A stretch of 64,000 nt of DNA, from contig CP015606.1 in assembly GCA_002284915.1 (NCBI GenBank), forward strand, positions 1,426,001 to 1,490,000, written 5' to 3'. Every line of letters starts with the position of its first letter. Positions within the stretch are counted from its first letter, which is position 1. Shown in pieces: positions 16,667-25,470 of the stretch. The notes beneath the pieces were generated by a model. The model made no database searches, had not been told where the DNA came from, and saw nothing but the letters and a program-made list of their open reading frames with translations. Source of the stretch: Actinobacteria bacterium IMCC26077 (GTDB lineage: Bacteria > Actinomycetota > Actinomycetes > Nanopelagicales > Nanopelagicaceae). The translations under genes and the position numbers were made by a program.

Positions 16667-17820
16667 TGGCTAGCCTGCAGCGGAACGCAATCCTCGAATC
16701 GCCAGTAGAAGTTCTCGGACCATACGACCATCAAATCTCTGACGATGGTTGGGTAACTTTCTCGCGGCTACCGCTCTGGACCTGGAAGCAATTTGGGGTC
16801 AGTGGGCTACACCGCTGGACTCGATTTCCCTCTGGAGTCCGACTTCGCTTCCGAACCAACGCATCAACGATTGCCCTCGAAGTCCATGTAATGCCGCTGA
16901 CCATCGCTAGGGTTATCGAGGAGCCTCGCACCGCTCGATTCGATCTAGTTATCGATGGTAAAGAATCTCAAACCCAAGCCGCCGAAAAAGGAGGGCAGAT
17001 TCGCCTCGAGATGGATGGACCGCTCGTCACCAGTGAGGAATTCATCCGTGGCGAGGGCGAAGAGATTCTCTTTAGCAACCTCGGCTCCGAGATGAAAGAA
17101 ATTGAAATCTGGCTACCTGCTGGTGCCATGGTCGAGCTGCGCTCCATTGCAGTAGCTGGCGAACTTCTTGCGCCGACGCCATCAACGAAGAAGCGTTGGG
17201 TTCATTATGGAAGTTCAATCAGCCAATGCGCCGAAACTGATCGACCATTGGATATTTGGTCGGTACACGCCAGTCGGCTCCTTGGCCTAGAGATCAAAAA
17301 TCTAGGGCTGGCTGGTGAGGCGCATGTCGATGGATTCGTCGCTCGCACGATTGCCGCAACGCCCGCCGATTTCATCTCATTGAAGCTCGGAATCAATGTC
17401 GTCAATGGCGACAGTATGCGAGAGCGCACTTTCATCCCTGCCATTCATAATTTTCTCGACACGATCCGCGAGCAGAAACCAACGACGCCTATTTTGCTCA
17501 TCTCGCCGATCTACTGCCCATTCCATGAGGTCAATCCAGGTCCCACGTTGATTGGTGAATCTGGACTGACGTCGATGGAGCGGCCTCATGCCCTAGCCGC
17601 TGGTGCGCTCAATCTGCCCAAGATCCGCACGATTCTCGAAAAGATTGTGAGCGAGCGGGGCGATGCAAATCTCTACTTTATGAATGGTCTTGAACTCTTC
17701 AATGACGGTGATATCGATTTGATGCCTGATCTATTACACCCTAATTCAGCTGGCTACCGATTGATGGGCGAGCGCTTTGCTGCCCTTAAGGGCGCTTTTA
17801 TTTCCCAAGTAGTTCGCTAA
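16666..17820 (+). CDS. SGNH/GDSL-family hydrolase with N-terminal beta domain
   Basis: A 384-residue protein. The first 175 residues look like a beta-sandwich accessory domain. A C-terminal SGNH hydrolase follows with nucleophile serine in HYGSSIS, Gly in GLAGEAH, Asn in KLGINVVN and the Asp-x-x-His pair in DLLHPN. The arrangement recalls SsfX3-like or carbohydrate-esterase GDSL proteins that deacylate glycosides. No clear signal peptide is seen, so it is probably cytoplasmic. It is coupled to the GAF-LuxR regulator by TAATG. It converges with arsC and overlaps it by 23 bases. Confidence 0.87.
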   Translation: MASLQRNAILESPVEVLGPYDHQISDDGWVTFSRLPLWTWKQFGVSGLHRWTRFPSGVRLRFRTNASTIALEVHVMPLTIARVIEEPRTARFDLVIDGKESQTQAAEKGGQIRLEMDGPLVTSEEFIRGEGEEILFSNLGSEMKEIEIWLPAGAMVELRSIAVAGELLAPTPSTKKRWVHYGSSISQCAETDRPLDIWSVHASRLLGLEIKNLGLAGEAHVDGFVARTIAATPADFISLKLGINVVNGDSMRERTFIPAIHNFLDTIREQKPTTPILLISPIYCPFHEVNPGPTLIGESGLTSMERPHALAAGALNLPKIRTILEKIVSERGDANLYFMNGLELFNDGDIDLMPDLLHPNSAGYRLMGERFAALKGAFISQVVR

Positions 17821-18202
17821 CCAGCGCTGCCACTCGAGCCTTAATCTCGTCACGAATCACTCGAACCTCTTCAATTCCTTTTCCCGCCGGATCGGCCAAT
17901 ACCCAATCTTCATAACGCTTACCCGGGAAATATGGACAGGTATCGCCACAGCCCATCGTGATCACAACATCTGATGCTTGGACTGCATCCACGGTGAGGA
18001 TTTTCGGGGTGTTATTGGCGATGTCGATTCCAACCTCAGCCATCGCCGCAACCGCCACTGGGTTAATTGCATCTTTGGGTGCTGAGCCTGCCGAGAGCAC
18101 CTGAATCGCCCCTTGCGCAAGATGCTCCATAAATCCTGCCGCCATCTGTGAACGACCGGCATTGTGAACACAGACAAAAAGCACTGATGGTTTTACTTCC
18201 AT
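17798..18202 (-). CDS. arsC: Arsenate reductase, low-molecular-weight phosphatase fold
   Basis: A 134-residue protein with the P-loop VCVHNAGRSQMA (Cys-x5-Arg) and the downstream redox-cysteine segment MGCGDTCPYFPGK, followed by DWVLADPAG with the catalytic Asp. This is the thioredoxin- or mycothiol-linked ArsC type that reduces arsenate to arsenite, rather than a tyrosine phosphatase, which lacks the extra cysteines. It lies eight bases after the aquaporin gene on the same strand. No ArsR or ArsB/Acr3 is present, so the aquaporin is the likely arsenite exit route. Confidence 0.9.
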   Translation of the reverse strand: MEVKPSVLFVCVHNAGRSQMAAGFMEHLAQGAIQVLSAGSAPKDAINPVAVAAMAEVGIDIANNTPKILTVDAVQASDVVITMGCGDTCPYFPGKRYEDWVLADPAGKGIEEVRVIRDEIKARVAALVSELLGK

Positions 18203-18210
18203 GGCTACCT

Positions 18211-18855
18211 CTATTTCTTCGTCAACGCTCGAGCAATGCCTAGACCCAAGAATCCCCCAAGGAGTTGAACTCCAATGAACAAGAGAGCAGATGTCGGGTT
18301 AATTCCAGAGAAGTTATCGGTAAATACTCGCGAGATGGTTACCGCCGGGTTAGCAAAGCTCGTCGAAACGGTCGCAAAGTATGCAGTTCCGATCCATGCG
18401 GGAACTAGGTAGTGGAGCGCTCCTGTTCTCTGCTGATAAATGGTGAGCATAATCACCAGGATCAGGATTGAGGTCGCAATCAGCTCACCTAGGTAATGTG
18501 TTCCGAAGGCGCGGGTTTTACTCGATATCACTATCAGTTTGCTCTCGAACATCAAGTTCGCCAGCGCTACTCCGAAAATGCCGCCAGCAATCTGGGCACT
18601 GATGTAACTGAGAATCTCAGTACTGGTGATTTTTCGCTCAATGGCAAGCACGAGAGTGACAACAGGGTTGAAATGAGCTCCGCTAATTGGAGCGAAAATA
18701 GCGATGACAAGTGTCAGCGTCAGCACAGTCGCCATTGCATTGACCAGAAGTTGTACCAGTCCATCATCTGACAGGCTTATCGCCATGAAAGCTGAGCCGA
18801 CGACCGCGAGCGAAATTAAACCAGTGCCCAGCGCCTCAGCTAGCCACTTTTTCAC
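18211..18855 (-). CDS. MIP family channel (aquaporin/aquaglyceroporin), probable arsenite channel
   Basis: A 214-residue six-helix membrane protein. The two half-helix motifs are SGAHFNPVV (NPV in place of NPA) and SFANPAVT. The total length and internal duplication fit the MIP family. Its direct linkage to arsC parallels the AqpS arrangement known from Sinorhizobium meliloti, where a channel replaces ArsB for downhill arsenite efflux. The function is inferred from context; a water or small-solute channel is the alternative. Confidence 0.87.
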   Translation of the reverse strand: MKKWLAEALGTGLISLAVVGSAFMAISLSDDGLVQLLVNAMATVLTLTLVIAIFAPISGAHFNPVVTLVLAIERKITSTEILSYISAQIAGGIFGVALANLMFESKLIVISSKTRAFGTHYLGELIATSILILVIMLTIYQQRTGALHYLVPAWIGTAYFATVSTSFANPAVTISRVFTDNFSGINPTSALLFIGVQLLGGFLGLGIARALTKK

Positions 18856-18864
18856 CTGCCAATA

Positions 18865-20052
18865 CTAGCGAGCGTATACGGCAGAGATCTGAGCCTTAGC
18901 CAAAATTTTGTCAGCCATTGCTTTTTCGAGCGACGAGAGTGTGGCTTCACCAGCTCCAAGGTCGAGGCGGGAAGAGAGGGCGTAGATGGTGAAAGAGTAT
19001 TTCTTCGCTCCGGGACCTTGCGAGCAGGGAGGGGTGTATCCCGCCTTCTTTCCCAGAAAATTCTGCCCGAGAGTTCCCACCCCTGGTTCGCCTTTGAGAA
19101 TCTTTACTGCATCGCTTGGGATATTGAACACAGTGAGATAAAAGTGCTTTCCTGTGTTCGACTCCCCCGGACGTGGTGGGCCAGGCTCTGAATCCATGAT
19201 GATGGCGAAGCTCTTCGATCCTGCAGGTGGGTTTTGCCAGGACAGTGGCGGAGAGATTCCCGCGCCGTCGCAGGTAAATTCCTTAGGCAGCGCACCGCCA
19301 TCGACAAATTCACTACTCGTCAGACGAAAGGAGTTCGAATCTGTGGAGATTGATGCGCTGGCCGCGGAGGCAGTACTCGATTTTATTGGCGTCGATATTC
19401 GAATACGAAGCACAATCGTATTATCGAGGCGTAAATCTGACGACCAAATAAACTCGACCTTGGAACTCCAATTGATGTCAAAGTACCCCTCTTTGACCCC
19501 CACTTCTTCGGCGCTAAAAGTTCGCGCATTCGTCCAATTCTTATCTTGATAGGAACTGCTTGCCCAATTCTTCGGTAACGAGATGTTCTTGTGACGGCAC
19601 TCTGTTAATGGATCACTCGACGTTACACACTCCTCGTTTAAAGGAGCCTTATCGATTACCAGAACTTTCCAGGAACTATTTGAATATGCAACTAATCGCT
19701 TCGAGGTAACTTCACTGACCTGTATCGCTATCCCGGCATCACCTATCTGCTGATTTGATTTACCAATATATTCAAGCCCCGAGGCATTCTCGACATAATC
19801 TTTCGCAATTACCGCAATGGTAAGCGGATAACTTGCTTTAAAGTTGATGGTTTCACTATTGAACGAGCGCTCAGTCTTTATTGAGACCGAGTCTTCGCCC
19901 ACTTTCTTGCCATTGACGTAGAGGGCAAACCAATTGTCGGCCCAAATTTCGGCCTTAAAGGAGAGCGTTTTTGAGGTTGCGGCAATCGCGGAGCTGCTCA
20001 TTGATGAGAGAAGTAAAGGTACGAGAGCTATCAGGAGGGTTAAGCGCTTCAT
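18865..20052 (-). CDS. Exported YbhB/PEBP-domain protein with N-terminal ligand-binding-like domain
   Basis: A 395-residue protein with a Sec signal peptide (about residues 1-24, ending SSAIAA). Residues 25-210 form a beta-rich domain that resembles the galactose-binding-like N-terminal modules of glycosidases (EIWADNWFALYVNGKKVGED). Residues about 240-395 are a phosphatidylethanolamine-binding/YbhB domain (FTCDGAGISPPLSWQNPP, GKHFYLTVFNIP, PPCSQGPGAKKYSFTIYAL). It is the last gene of the exported four-gene operon and overlaps the metallophosphoesterase by 4 bases. Known bacterial YbhB proteins have poorly defined roles. Confidence 0.88.
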   Translation of the reverse strand: MKRLTLLIALVPLLLSSMSSSAIAATSKTLSFKAEIWADNWFALYVNGKKVGEDSVSIKTERSFNSETINFKASYPLTIAVIAKDYVENASGLEYIGKSNQQIGDAGIAIQVSEVTSKRLVAYSNSSWKVLVIDKAPLNEECVTSSDPLTECRHKNISLPKNWASSSYQDKNWTNARTFSAEEVGVKEGYFDINWSSKVEFIWSSDLRLDNTIVLRIRISTPIKSSTASAASASISTDSNSFRLTSSEFVDGGALPKEFTCDGAGISPPLSWQNPPAGSKSFAIIMDSEPGPPRPGESNTGKHFYLTVFNIPSDAVKILKGEPGVGTLGQNFLGKKAGYTPPCSQGPGAKKYSFTIYALSSRLDLGAGEATLSSLEKAMADKILAKAQISAVYAR

Positions 20053-21335
20053 TGCGCCACCCGTTGATAGGAGTCAGCGATAGTCCCATCATGTTTGATG
20101 AAATCAACGAATGCGGTATCGCCCTCAGTGCGAACCTTTAGAAATCCCGATCCACCGACGCCTTTCCCAGAGAGGTAGCCGTATTGCTTAACATCCAATT
20201 TATCTCCTGGATGGCTCGGCTGTGGAAGCGTTTGATACACAATGCCATCTAAATCTTGCTTTACATACAGGTGATCATGTCCTTTGAAAACGAAACCCAC
20301 CTTGTTCTCAAGCAAGATCTGATGAACCGGCTGACCCCACCCTGGCCGAAATTGGTCAAAGCCATAGCTGCCGTCAACGTTCTTCCCGCCCCATTCATTA
20401 AGGTGAGCGATTTCCACTCCCCCTCGAGATTGAGCATTGCCTACAAGCAAGTGGTGAATATAGAGAAACTTATGGCGCGCTTCTGATTCTTTCAAAGTTT
20501 TCTTCAACCACTCATATTGGACCTTGCCCAATGTCCATTGCCACCCATCATCTTTTGGATTCTCCATGGTGTAGGTAAATGGATCGAGCACCACATGCAA
20601 TTGGTCAGGGCCTTCAAATGAATAATAGGCGAGCTCTCCGGTCTGCTCTGGAAAGTACTCTCGTCGATAGTTCTTGGTATTGAATTTGCTATACCCCAAT
20701 TCCCCATCATGATTTCCTAGAGTGATTCGCAGCGGTACGTTTTCTAGTTTTGCGTAATAACTTTTCATCAACTCGAAGCGGGAACGGATATTCGCCTCGC
20801 TCTTATCTTGGAGTTTATCGACCATGAAGATATCGCCGAGATCCATCAGGAAGGCTGGAGCGGCTGCCACAACCTGCTTCAAAGTGTTGAGATATGCCTC
20901 GGCACTGGAATTCTGATCCATGTGTGGATCGGCCTGGACTGCAAAAGTAGCTGTCGAGAGGAGCTGGGTAGTCCGAGCACTACTAATAGGAGTCGCGAGA
21001 TAACTTCTACTCTTTCCGAGAAGGAAGCGTACCCGGTAATAAAGGAGCGTATTGGCCTGCAGATTGCGAAGCTCGAAGGTCAACGGTTTATTTGCCGAAA
21101 TCTTAGTGATAGCGCTTTTTGTTACCAATTGCTCCTTCGTAGCGCCATACTCGAGATAAAAGCTTCCTGAAGCAGTAGCTGTTAACGTGAAACTTAGCGA
21201 ATTGGTGGATTTCTTCGATAGCTGGATCTTGATAGGGGAAGCAGCAGCCATCGCAAATTTTGGGGTAAGCACCGCAAAGAACGCTATGAGCGAACCCTTT
21301 AACATATGTCTTCGAGTAAGAAAGTAATCTCTCAT
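20049..21335 (-). CDS. Exported metallophosphoesterase (purple-acid-phosphatase-like)
   Basis: A 428-residue protein with a twin-arginine-like leader (RRHMLKGSLIAFFAVLTPKFAMA). A fibronectin-like domain follows (about 35-125), then a calcineurin-type phosphoesterase domain with VQADPHMD, DLGDIF, LGNHDGE, YIHHLLVG and FKGHDHLY metal-binding motifs. It resembles the other phosphoesterase of the operon (22285-23820), so the two are probably paralogues. It overlaps both the PEBP and YHYH genes by 4 bases. It probably hydrolyses phosphate esters outside the membrane; substrate unknown. Confidence 0.9.
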   Translation of the reverse strand: MRDYFLTRRHMLKGSLIAFFAVLTPKFAMAAASPIKIQLSKKSTNSLSFTLTATASGSFYLEYGATKEQLVTKSAITKISANKPLTFELRNLQANTLLYYRVRFLLGKSRSYLATPISSARTTQLLSTATFAVQADPHMDQNSSAEAYLNTLKQVVAAAPAFLMDLGDIFMVDKLQDKSEANIRSRFELMKSYYAKLENVPLRITLGNHDGELGYSKFNTKNYRREYFPEQTGELAYYSFEGPDQLHVVLDPFTYTMENPKDDGWQWTLGKVQYEWLKKTLKESEARHKFLYIHHLLVGNAQSRGGVEIAHLNEWGGKNVDGSYGFDQFRPGWGQPVHQILLENKVGFVFKGHDHLYVKQDLDGIVYQTLPQPSHPGDKLDVKQYGYLSGKGVGGSGFLKVRTEGDTAFVDFIKHDGTIADSYQRVAQ

Positions 21336-22288
21336 CGTCGGTAAATCTCACTCCTACTCGCTCCAGCGCTATCGATGAATTCGAGTTGAACCTCACTTAA
21401 CGAGGCGCTGTATTTCACATGGTAATTTTCGCCAGATAATTGGTAAGTCAGATCAAATGAATTCGCACCGGTGCGCTCAAAGCCCGTGATACTTGCCCCT
21501 CGAAGCGGTTCACCCGGTGGGCGAAAAGGTCGAGTTGAGGCCTGAGGATCCACCTGTCCCTCCCGCTCGATGACCTCTCCTTTAAATCCCCCATTGATAT
21601 ATGGATAGCTCTTGGTTCCGTGATAGTGATACTTCTTATTGGCGTCGAAATGTCCATTGAATTCATCGAGACCTTTAATCGCTTTCCCATCGATCTCGGT
21701 ATCTCCATAAATAGGAAATCCGTCGAGCGCATAGGCAATGGGGACTTTCCGACCGACGATGCTTTTTAAATGAAGTGGCGCGATGTGATAGTGGTAGTCA
21801 TCGGCTCGACCGCAATGACCTCCCCAGTCATCAAGTTCTCCGACAAGGTAAGCATCATCACCTCTATTATTCAGAGCATTGAATATTGGAACTCCATTGA
21901 CCGCAATTGCGATTGCGCCGCGGAGAAAATGGTTTTTTGCAGAAATCGGCGATTTACTGATTACCGGCTTGATTGGGATTGGCCAGGCATTCGCTCCGGT
22001 ATATGGCTGCGGTGTTGGTATCTGTTGTTGCCAACTTTTGATTCCCACCATCATGGAATGTGCGGGAAGCCCAGAGCTCTCGACTAGATAATATTTTGAG
22101 TTCTTCGTCACCTTCACAGAATCTGCAAACTTAGCGAAACCTGCAAGTGAAGTCGTTGCCGCGCTGGCACTGCCATTTACGAGAAGTTCTCCGAAGAGAG
22201 CTAGTCCGGTACTTAGTCCAGCAACTTGTAAGAATTTTCGGCGATCTACTTCAGCGAGATGTCGAACTTCATGGCCATGGGTGCTCAT
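21332..22288 (-). CDS. Exported YHYH-domain protein
   Basis: A 318-residue protein with a twin-arginine leader (DRRKFLQVAGLSTGLALFGE). The YHYH signature appears twice in its family context: HCGRADDYHYHIAP and KKYHYHGTKSYPYINGG, with the intervening DGFPIYG. YHYH proteins are widespread in environmental bacteria and have no established function; the histidines suggest metal binding. The gene lies between the two metallophosphoesterases, with 4-base overlaps on both sides, and probably acts with them in the periplasm or at the cell surface. Confidence 0.9.
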   Translation of the reverse strand: MSTHGHEVRHLAEVDRRKFLQVAGLSTGLALFGELLVNGSASAATTSLAGFAKFADSVKVTKNSKYYLVESSGLPAHSMMVGIKSWQQQIPTPQPYTGANAWPIPIKPVISKSPISAKNHFLRGAIAIAVNGVPIFNALNNRGDDAYLVGELDDWGGHCGRADDYHYHIAPLHLKSIVGRKVPIAYALDGFPIYGDTEIDGKAIKGLDEFNGHFDANKKYHYHGTKSYPYINGGFKGEVIEREGQVDPQASTRPFRPPGEPLRGASITGFERTGANSFDLTYQLSGENYHVKYSASLSEVQLEFIDSAGASRSEIYRR

Positions 22289-23820
22289 GACTTGGGCGAA
22301 ACCTTATATGTGTGAGCTAAATCGAGATTCTTTCGACCAGTATCAGTTGCCCGAGCAGCGAGGAAATATTCAACGGTGGCCGCTTCGGGTTCGATAGTTA
22401 CACGTACATGACCGGTGTTTGGCGCCTTCGTGCCACTCTTGTAGGCGGCATCATTGAAGTATGAGAAGGTATCGTCGGCAGGATTGGGCATCGACTGATA
22501 AATCAAACCATCACGCTCTTGCGTGACGAAGATATGGTCATGCCCTTGGAAAAATATCGATACCTTGTTCTTGACCATCAAATCATGGATGGGCAGCTCC
22601 CAATTGGGGCGTTCTTTCGCGAACGTTGTCTCGCCTTTGGGATCCACTCCACCCCATTCGTACGTCGTCGATACTTCGACTCCGCCGCGACCAGTTCCTA
22701 AAACGTGATGGGCAAAGACAAATTTGTATTTGGCATTGCTCTCTTCAAGCACTTTCTTGAGCCATAGATATTGAGTGTCTCCGATTCCTACTTTCCAGAG
22801 ATCGCGAGCGCCTTTACCTCCGCTCTTGCCGCCACCTTTCCCGCCACCACCAGTTGCTGGCGCCTCGCCCCCCTTTTCATCTCCAGCGACATTGTCGACC
22901 GCAGCCGATGAGTGCCAGTAAGGATCGAGCGTGACGAAAAGTGCATCTCCCCAAGTCCAGGAATAGTAATCGCGAGGTAAACCTACGGCAGGAATCTCTT
23001 CTTGATTGCCACTGTAGAAAGCATTTGGTGCTGGCAATGGATAGAACTTGTTCCGCGCATTTCCTGCCAAGACGGCTGGGTTTGTGCTCGTGCCATCAAG
23101 AAGGTAGGCGGCTGCTTGTTCATGGTTACCATTTACCAGAAAGATCGATGTAGTACTACCGGGAATTGTCAGCCAATCGCGATGAGTTTTATAAATCTTC
23201 TCGACATTCTGTTGCGTCGCTTGACCTTTGCTAATCAAAGGATCGATGCTGAAATCATCACCCATAAGGATATGGAAATCTGGAAGCTGGGATGCAATAT
23301 TTGCCATAGTTACGTAATACAAATCGGAGCGAAACATTTTCCCCACTCGTTCAGGGTGCGTATCGCCCTGGACTGTGAATGAAAATTTTGAACCAGGGGT
23401 TCGAGCGGTCATAAATGAGTATTGCTTCCCTGAAGCAAAGCTCTTTCCATCTTTGCTCTTGAAACGGACTCGATAGTAAACCCGTGCGTTACTCTTCAAA
23501 TTCGTGATATCGATAACCAACGGCTGAGCGGGAACTGCAGAATATACCTTTGACTTTTGTGAGTACTTACTCTTGCTATACCCATATTCAATATAGATAG
23601 TTAACGGTTCGGATGAAATCAGACTTAACGAGACTGAATTTGTTGTTGGTCGCCCAAGGATCTGTGTAAATACGGGATTCGTGACGCCAAATGCTCGCCC
23701 AATTGCTCCTTGAGTCAAGGCAGCTAAAAAAGTCGAACCAAGCAGAGTTCGGCGCGTGATGGGTGTCTTGATTAACCCACCCAGTTCAGAGAGATTCTTT
23801 GGGCTTCGTTCCAGATCCAT
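22285..23820 (-). CDS. Exported metallophosphoesterase with Gly/Lys-rich insert
   Basis: A 511-residue calcineurin-type phosphoesterase with a twin-arginine leader (TRRTLLGSTFLAALTQG). A fibronectin-like domain (about 55-140) is followed by catalytic motifs VQGDTHPE, LMGDDFS, VNGNHEQ, FAHHVLG and FQGHDHIF. Between the GNHE and HH motifs lies a low-complexity insert rich in Gly and Lys (about residues 320-340). It is the promoter-proximal gene of the exported operon. TACCCT lies six bases before the ATG, which fits a leaderless transcript. Its substrate is unknown. Confidence 0.9.
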   Translation of the reverse strand: MDLERSPKNLSELGGLIKTPITRRTLLGSTFLAALTQGAIGRAFGVTNPVFTQILGRPTTNSVSLSLISSEPLTIYIEYGYSKSKYSQKSKVYSAVPAQPLVIDITNLKSNARVYYRVRFKSKDGKSFASGKQYSFMTARTPGSKFSFTVQGDTHPERVGKMFRSDLYYVTMANIASQLPDFHILMGDDFSIDPLISKGQATQQNVEKIYKTHRDWLTIPGSTTSIFLVNGNHEQAAAYLLDGTSTNPAVLAGNARNKFYPLPAPNAFYSGNQEEIPAVGLPRDYYSWTWGDALFVTLDPYWHSSAAVDNVAGDEKGGEAPATGGGGKGGGKSGGKGARDLWKVGIGDTQYLWLKKVLEESNAKYKFVFAHHVLGTGRGGVEVSTTYEWGGVDPKGETTFAKERPNWELPIHDLMVKNKVSIFFQGHDHIFVTQERDGLIYQSMPNPADDTFSYFNDAAYKSGTKAPNTGHVRVTIEPEAATVEYFLAARATDTGRKNLDLAHTYKVSPKS

Positions 23821-23895
23821 GGGAAGAGGGTATGGAGGCTTCTCTCGTAGATGGGTTCTAGATGTCTAAGGGTTCTCTGTGAAATTTGGGGTGAA

Positions 23896-24690
23896 TTACT
23901 CTCCCAACAGCTCTCGCATATTTCGATAAATCAACCAGGCAGCCAGCTTCGGGTTGATTCGACTGAGCATTTTTAGTGACTTCGAGTCTGCCCCTATAAA
24001 TATTTGATCGCGCTCGCTCTCGATTCCAGCGACCATCTGTTTTGCAGCCACCTTCGCGTCAGTGGTTTTGATGGCCATCTTTGAGGCGCTTGTTGCTGGC
24101 ACGTTGATGCCGGAATTCGCAGCGATATTAGTATTTATCGCTCCCGGGTAGACGGTAGTCACTCCAATGTGGGTGCGCTGTAATTCCGATCGGAGCCCAT
24201 CGCTCAACTGAGCGATAGCTGCTTTAGACGCGCCATAGACGCTCTGCCCAGGAACAGGTGCATACGCACCCATCGAAGAGACATTAACAATATGGGCTTC
24301 CGGTCTTGAAATGAGTATCGGCAAAAAGGCTTTGATTAACATCAAAGGTCCGGTGAAATTCACCGCCACCACTCGATTGGCATCGTTGAGCGACAATTCC
24401 GCTACCTTCACGAAGGGCTGGATTATTCCTGCGTTGTTAATTAACCCATCAATAGACGGAAAATGTTGGAGCACTCTGTCAGGAAGCGCAGCTACCGCGG
24501 CGGGATCAGTCACATCGAGAGGAAAGGTCTCAGCGTTTTCGCCAGCGAGTGCTTTAGTCTCAGCTAACGCATCCGCACGGATATCGACTGCTGCCACGTG
24601 CGCACCTCGTCTAATTAATTCAAGGGTAAGTTCCCGGCCCATCCCACTACCTGCTCCGGTAACTACGAAGACCTTTCCTTTAACTTTCAT
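23896..24690 (-). CDS. Short-chain dehydrogenase/reductase (SDR)
   Basis: A 264-residue SDR with TGAGSGMGREL, INNAGII, a catalytic serine in VNVSSMG and YGASK. The longer C-terminus (MVAGIESERDQIFIGADSKSLKMLSRINPKLAAWL) is typical of acyl or lipid-type SDRs that start MKVKGKVFVVTGA. The ATG is well placed after GGTAGGAGG. It is separated by 75 bases from the exported operon. It may be a ketoacyl or lipid-metabolism reductase; the substrate is not identifiable. Confidence 0.88.
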   Translation of the reverse strand: MKVKGKVFVVTGAGSGMGRELTLELIRRGAHVAAVDIRADALAETKALAGENAETFPLDVTDPAAVAALPDRVLQHFPSIDGLINNAGIIQPFVKVAELSLNDANRVVAVNFTGPLMLIKAFLPILISRPEAHIVNVSSMGAYAPVPGQSVYGASKAAIAQLSDGLRSELQRTHIGVTTVYPGAINTNIAANSGINVPATSASKMAIKTTDAKVAAKQMVAGIESERDQIFIGADSKSLKMLSRINPKLAAWLIYRNMRELLGE

Positions 24691-24753
24691 TTGAGCGCCT
24701 CCTACCCTTCAAGGTTCGATAGTACCCAATGGCTCTGGGATAGCCTTCCGCTT

Positions 24754-25470
24754 ATGAGAGCCGAAGATTTCCTGAGCGCACTTCAAGAGGAAGCAAGCCC
24801 GCGTAAAGCTCGCGAGCTGCAACGGTTTTTCAAAACTGGCGTTGGTGAATATGCCCACGGAGATATTTTCCTCGGAATCACCGTTCCGACTACACGTAAG
24901 TTAGTCCGAAACTATTTCGAACTCACGCTCCCGGAGGTACGAAAACTCATGAAATCGCAATTCCATGAGGCGCGTTTTTCTGCACTGGTGATTTTGGTGC
25001 ATAAATTCAAACGCGCCAACTCTCATGAGGAGCAAGAGCAAATTTTCGATTTCTATATGGCGGAGCTGCGAAAAGGAAGAATCAACAACTGGGATTTGGT
25101 AGATGTCTCTGCCCCAACTATTGGTGCGCACCTTCTCGATATGCGTGGGGCTCGCACATATCTTCAATCGATGGCTGAGGATGCGAATCTCTGGATACGA
25201 CGGACTTCGATCCTCTTCACCTTCGCTTCATTGAAAATTGGTGATCGAAAACCTACGCTGACAATCTGCACGAAGCTCCTAAGCGATGACCACGATTTAA
25301 TTCATAAAGCTGTCGGCTGGGCGCTCCGTGAGGCCGGCAAGCAGAGCCCTAGTGAGCTCCGTGCATATCTTGAGAAATACGGCAGAAAGATGTCGCGGAC
25401 CACGCTTCGTTACGCGATTGAGAAATTCCCTATCGACGAGCGAAAGCAGTGGCTTGAGCGCACTCGTTAG
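24754..25470 (+). CDS. DNA alkylation repair protein (AlkD-like)
   Basis: A protein of 238 residues built of HEAT-like helical repeats. Family blocks are ITVPTTRKLVRNYFEL, NNWDLVDVSAPTIGAHLL, LWIRRTSILFTFASL, DLIHKAVGWALREAGK and the C-terminal SRTTLRYAIEKFP, as in AlkD/AlkC-type glycosylases that excise N3- and N7-alkylpurines. The frame opens at 24691 on a TTG, but the ATG at 24754 does not abut the divergent SDR start and has TAGCCT seven bases upstream. The WDLVD block is conserved, so activity is plausible. Confidence 0.9.
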   Translation: MRAEDFLSALQEEASPRKARELQRFFKTGVGEYAHGDIFLGITVPTTRKLVRNYFELTLPEVRKLMKSQFHEARFSALVILVHKFKRANSHEEQEQIFDFYMAELRKGRINNWDLVDVSAPTIGAHLLDMRGARTYLQSMAEDANLWIRRTSILFTFASLKIGDRKPTLTICTKLLSDDHDLIHKAVGWALREAGKQSPSELRAYLEKYGRKMSRTTLRYAIEKFPIDERKQWLERTR

